Assembly (NCBI GenBank): GCA_900313475.1
Contig: OMRJ01000046.1
Coordinates: 1 to 8,404 of the forward strand
Reading direction: 5' to 3'
Origin: an uncultured Eubacteriales bacterium
Lineage (GTDB): Bacteria > Bacillota > Clostridia > Oscillospirales > Acutalibacteraceae
Length of the DNA stretch: 8,404 bases
Made by a program: the position numbers and the translations under genes. This document shows, one piece after another, positions 6,379 through 8,404 of the stretch (its first letter is position 1; each line of letters opens with the position of its first letter). The notes beneath the pieces were generated by a model. It was not told the origin of the DNA. It searched no databases and was given only the letters and a program-made list of their open reading frames with translations.

Positions 6379-8247
6379 TTATTCATTGTCATATTTTACA
6401 TTATATTCTTTTCCGAGAACGTTTTTGACAGCAGGCGCAAAGTATCGCGCGAGAACGCTTTCGGGTACAAAATGCTTTATATTCGGATTCGCGGGACGGA
6501 CATAAAGCGCAGCCCCTCTTATGAATGCACACGAATTTGTGAACTGACCGATAAGCGGTGCAAAGCTCTGCTCCGCAGCAAGTATTATGCGCACCCAGCT
6601 TCTGTCGTCCACGATATCGGGACGGTTCTTCACCGCTTCATCGGGCGGAGCAAGCACATCGGCTTTTTTCTCCGTTTTGCCGCCGTCGCCATCCGTATCG
6701 TCATCGTGCGCGTATTCGGACATGAACGCGTCGAAGTCAAACGGTTCATCGTCGCCGCCGTCCTCCGCCGCAAATTTGTCGGCAAAACCCGACAGTGCCG
6801 GTTTTTCCGCTCCGAATCCCGCAAAATCGGAAGATATCGGCAGTTCTTCACCGCTCTGTTCACCTGCCGCCTCACCGAACGGCGGTTCATCACCGAACGG
6901 CGGCTCGTCACCGAACGGCGGTTCGTCACCGAACGGCGGTGCTTCTTCAATCGGCGGTGCTTCTTCAATCGGCGGTGCTTCGTCAACATCTGCTCCGGGT
7001 TCCGTTTTTGCCGGTATCGGTATCGTCACCGGTTCTTTTTTCCGCACGGCTTCCGCCGCTTCGATAACAGGAATCCGCTTAACGGCGGCTTTCCCCGCTT
7101 TCAATTCCGCGAGTTCTTTTTCAAGCGCGGAAATTCGTGCAAGAAGCGCTTCGATATCGGTATCGGCTTCGGGTGTGCAAAGACGAATAAGTGCGGTTTC
7201 GGCTTCTATACGCCTGTTTTGTGTGCGCTTTATCGCCTCCGCTGTCGAAGACAGAACTCCGAGTGAGTGAAGTATCTGTTCTTTTGTAAAAAGCTCGGCT
7301 GTCCGCTCGATGCGTTTCAGCTCCTCATCGGTGCAGACAATAAGCTCAGCCGGTTTTTTTACCGTTTTTATGATAAGATAATTTCTGAACTGATTTATAA
7401 GCTCGTTAATAAGCCTCTCGGTATCGCATGACGCATTGTGCAGCTTGTTGAGAAGCGACAGACAGCGCGCAGCATCCTTTTCGGCAAGTGCCTCCGCAAG
7501 CTCAAACACCGCGTCCTTTCCCATAAGCCCTGCGGAGGACGCGACGGTTTCGCTCGTGACACGCTCCGAAACACTTATCGCACGGTCAAGCAGCGAAAGC
7601 GCGTCGCGCATGCCGCCGTCGGCGATTCTCGCAATTAAAAGCGCCGCATCGCGGTCAAGCACCGCATTTTCATGTTCGGCGATATATATGAGCCTGTCGG
7701 CGATAATATCAGGCTCGATTCTTCTGAAATCGAACCGCTGACAGCGCGACAGAATTGTAGACGGAAGCTTGTGAACCTCTGTCGTTGCAAGAATAAACTT
7801 TACGTGTTCGGGCGGTTCTTCGAGCGTTTTGAGGAGCGCGTTGAATGCTTCGATTGTGAGCATATGAACCTCGTCGATGATATATACACGGTATTTCGCC
7901 TGAGACGGAGTAAAATTCGCCTCGTCGCGAAGCATTCGAATCTCGTCTATGCCTCTGTTCGATGCAGCGTCTATCTCCACAATGTCAAGCACCGTGCCGC
8001 CGTCTATTCCTTTGCATATTTCACATTCATTGCACGGGTCGCCGTTGACGGGATGCAGACAGTTGAGCGCCTTCGCAAAAATTTTTGCGCACGTGGTCTT
8101 GCCGGTTCCGCGGGAGCCGGTAAAAAGGTACGCATGCGCAGTGCGGTTCTCCCTCAGCTGCGACAAAAGCGTATCCGTAACCTGAGGCTGCCCGACAACG
8201 TCGGCAAAAACCTTCGGCCGCCACTTGCGATATAGAACTCTGTACAT
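6379..8247 (-). CDS. dnaX: DNA polymerase III subunits gamma/tau
   Basis: The clamp-loader ATPase that, with delta and delta', loads the beta clamp and couples polymerases at the fork. The 622-residue length suits a tau form. Domain I has Walker A GSRGTGKT (44-51), the zinc module C63, C72, C75 and C78, Walker B with DEVH (125-128) and the SRC sensor (167-169). Domain II is about 180-242, and the helical domain III about 243-365. A coiled segment (366-386) leads to an acidic, low-complexity linker (about 390-540) holding hexapeptide repeats, then a compact C-terminal domain (about 545-622) of the kind that contacts the polymerase. The ATG has GGGGGAT 6 nt upstream and begins 15 nt after the SRP RNA terminator run. 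A seven-A run at 7354-7360 forms a possible frameshift site. Confidence 0.97.
   Translation of the reverse strand: MYRVLYRKWRPKVFADVVGQPQVTDTLLSQLRENRTAHAYLFTGSRGTGKTTCAKIFAKALNCLHPVNGDPCNECEICKGIDGGTVLDIVEIDAASNRGIDEIRMLRDEANFTPSQAKYRVYIIDEVHMLTIEAFNALLKTLEEPPEHVKFILATTEVHKLPSTILSRCQRFDFRRIEPDIIADRLIYIAEHENAVLDRDAALLIARIADGGMRDALSLLDRAISVSERVTSETVASSAGLMGKDAVFELAEALAEKDAARCLSLLNKLHNASCDTERLINELINQFRNYLIIKTVKKPAELIVCTDEELKRIERTAELFTKEQILHSLGVLSSTAEAIKRTQNRRIEAETALIRLCTPEADTDIEALLARISALEKELAELKAGKAAVKRIPVIEAAEAVRKKEPVTIPIPAKTEPGADVDEAPPIEEAPPIEEAPPFGDEPPFGDEPPFGDEPPFGEAAGEQSGEELPISSDFAGFGAEKPALSGFADKFAAEDGGDDEPFDFDAFMSEYAHDDDTDGDGGKTEKKADVLAPPDEAVKNRPDIVDDRSWVRIILAAEQSFAPLIGQFTNSCAFIRGAALYVRPANPNIKHFVPESVLARYFAPAVKNVLGKEYNVKYDNE
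6872..6979 (-). repeat. Six 18-bp tandem repeats inside the dnaX linker
   Basis: Six consecutive 18-bp units (starting at 6872, 6890, 6908, 6926, 6944 and 6962). The first four read TCACCGAACGGCGG plus a variable four bases; the last two are identical TCTTCAATCGGCGGTGCT. In the minus-strand protein they encode Pro-Pro hexapeptides, PPFGDE type (four) and PPIEEA type (two), at about residues 424-459. The multiple-of-three period preserves the frame, so copy number may vary between strains. Confidence 0.9.
7354..7360 (-). promoter_or_regulatory. Candidate -1 frameshift heptamer in dnaX
   Basis: On the minus strand the codons GTA AAA AAA CCG (residues 296-299) place the heptamer A AAA AAA in the phase required for -1 slippage. 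The -1 frame then reads ACC GGC TGA, giving Thr-Gly-stop and a 300-residue product. The rapid stop resembles the E. coli dnaX gamma site. However, the cut falls inside domain III, and no upstream stimulatory ribosome site or convincing downstream stem is seen. Confidence 0.3.
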
Positions 8248-8262
8248 TGTTATCCCCCGCGC

Positions 8263-8273
8263 AAAAAAATTTT
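8263..8273 (-). terminator. A/U-run 3' end of the SRP RNA gene
   Basis: On the minus strand the SRP RNA terminal helix is followed by AAAA then TTTTTTT (8269-8263). The A4 (8273-8270) can pair with the T4 at the very 5' end of the visible gene, so the RNA's own closing stem plus the U7 can act as an intrinsic terminator. Some readthrough into dnaX would be needed unless dnaX has another promoter. Confidence 0.7.
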
Positions 8274-8404
8274 GCCTCTGTCACACGGCGTGCAGGCGGA
8301 CTGTGTCGCACGGGCATACCGCTTAATGCTGCTCGGTTCCCCGCCTGACATGGTTCGCGGCGCTCCGTCGCACAGGACCAACACGCCGCATGACAGAAGC
8401 AAAA
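8274..8404 (-). ncRNA. ffs: Signal recognition particle RNA, small bacterial (4.5S) type
   Basis: The RNA scaffold of the signal recognition particle, binding Ffh to target inner-membrane proteins co-translationally. Read on the minus strand from the window edge, it carries the conserved domain IV hairpin: GTCAGG, then CGG-GGAA-CCG (GGAA tetraloop), then AGCAGCATTAAGCGG, with the internal loops that bind the Ffh M domain. The ends close in a helix of about 19 pairs, GCTTCTGTCATGCGGCGTG against CACGCCGTGTGACAGAGGC, so no Alu domain is present. The body is about 127 nt (8400-8274), and TTTT at the window edge could extend the stem. The true 5' end and promoter may lie beyond the window. Its position directly upstream of dnaX is common in Bacillota. 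Confidence 0.93.

Noticed and set aside
6664..6676. AAAAAAG run in dnaX as an E. coli-like frameshift site
   Set aside because: The six A begin on a codon boundary (GAG AAA AAA GCC), so the heptamer is in the wrong phase for -1 slippage, and the site is far into the linker.
6872..6979. Repeat array as a possible CRISPR
   Set aside because: The units are contiguous 18-bp tandem copies without spacers, and they encode an in-frame Pro-rich linker in dnaX.
6268..7270. Long plus-strand open frames (332 and 227 codons) opposite dnaX
   Set aside because: They are antisense to a certain gene, rich in Arg/Phe/His or Ser/Ala as expected of shadow frames, and stay open mainly because of the GC-biased codons and the 18-bp repeats. 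No ribosome sites or family motifs were seen.

Overview
The window reads as chromosome of a low-to-mid GC Bacillota, most likely an uncultured member of the class Clostridia (Oscillospiraceae/Ruminococcaceae-like). The evidence is the order ffs (SRP RNA)-dnaX-ybaB-recR, a small Bacillota-type ManA, a BofA-like sporulation membrane protein, strong GGAGG-type ribosome binding sites and a clear sigma-A promoter. No phage genes, transposases, CRISPR arrays or biosynthetic clusters are visible.

Right part (5399-8404, minus strand): a DNA-replication and repair block. The small-type SRP RNA runs in from the right edge and ends in a U-run only 15 nt before the dnaX start. dnaX, ybaB/ebfC and recR follow with short gaps (26 and 3 nt), as in many Bacillota. 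The dnaX linker carries six 18-bp tandem units.

Middle (2849-5354, minus strand): an FGGY-family sugar kinase (xylulokinase-like, substrate not certain) lies 44 nt after recR, and a two-domain protein of unknown function follows after 19 nt, so the operon may run from ffs/dnaX down to this gene. It converges on a plus-strand BofA-like three-helix membrane protein (2469-2726). A hairpin flanked by A- and T-runs sits between them and can serve both strands.

Left-middle (1117-2342, minus strand): a 69-residue Cys-rich small protein diverges from the BofA-like gene. manA comes next, with a near-consensus sigma-A promoter whose -35 box overlaps the small gene's stop codon.

Left part (1-1052): the unusual region. 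An ABC-F ATPase gene follows manA but is broken: after Walker B of the first nucleotide-binding domain it switches in frame to a Gly/Asp-rich linker and a cationic amphipathic helix resembling the C-terminus of an unrelated exported protein. Beyond it lie a strong hairpin, then a plus-strand tRNA 3' half (variable arm, T arm, 3' acceptor strand) with an 87-nt three-tier imperfect hairpin placed exactly where the anticodon arm should be. A tRNA 3' end, a hairpin repeat and a chimeric gene within 430 bp suggest a past recombination or integration junction, or an assembly join. The rest is ordinary housekeeping DNA with a few regulatory details worth checking.
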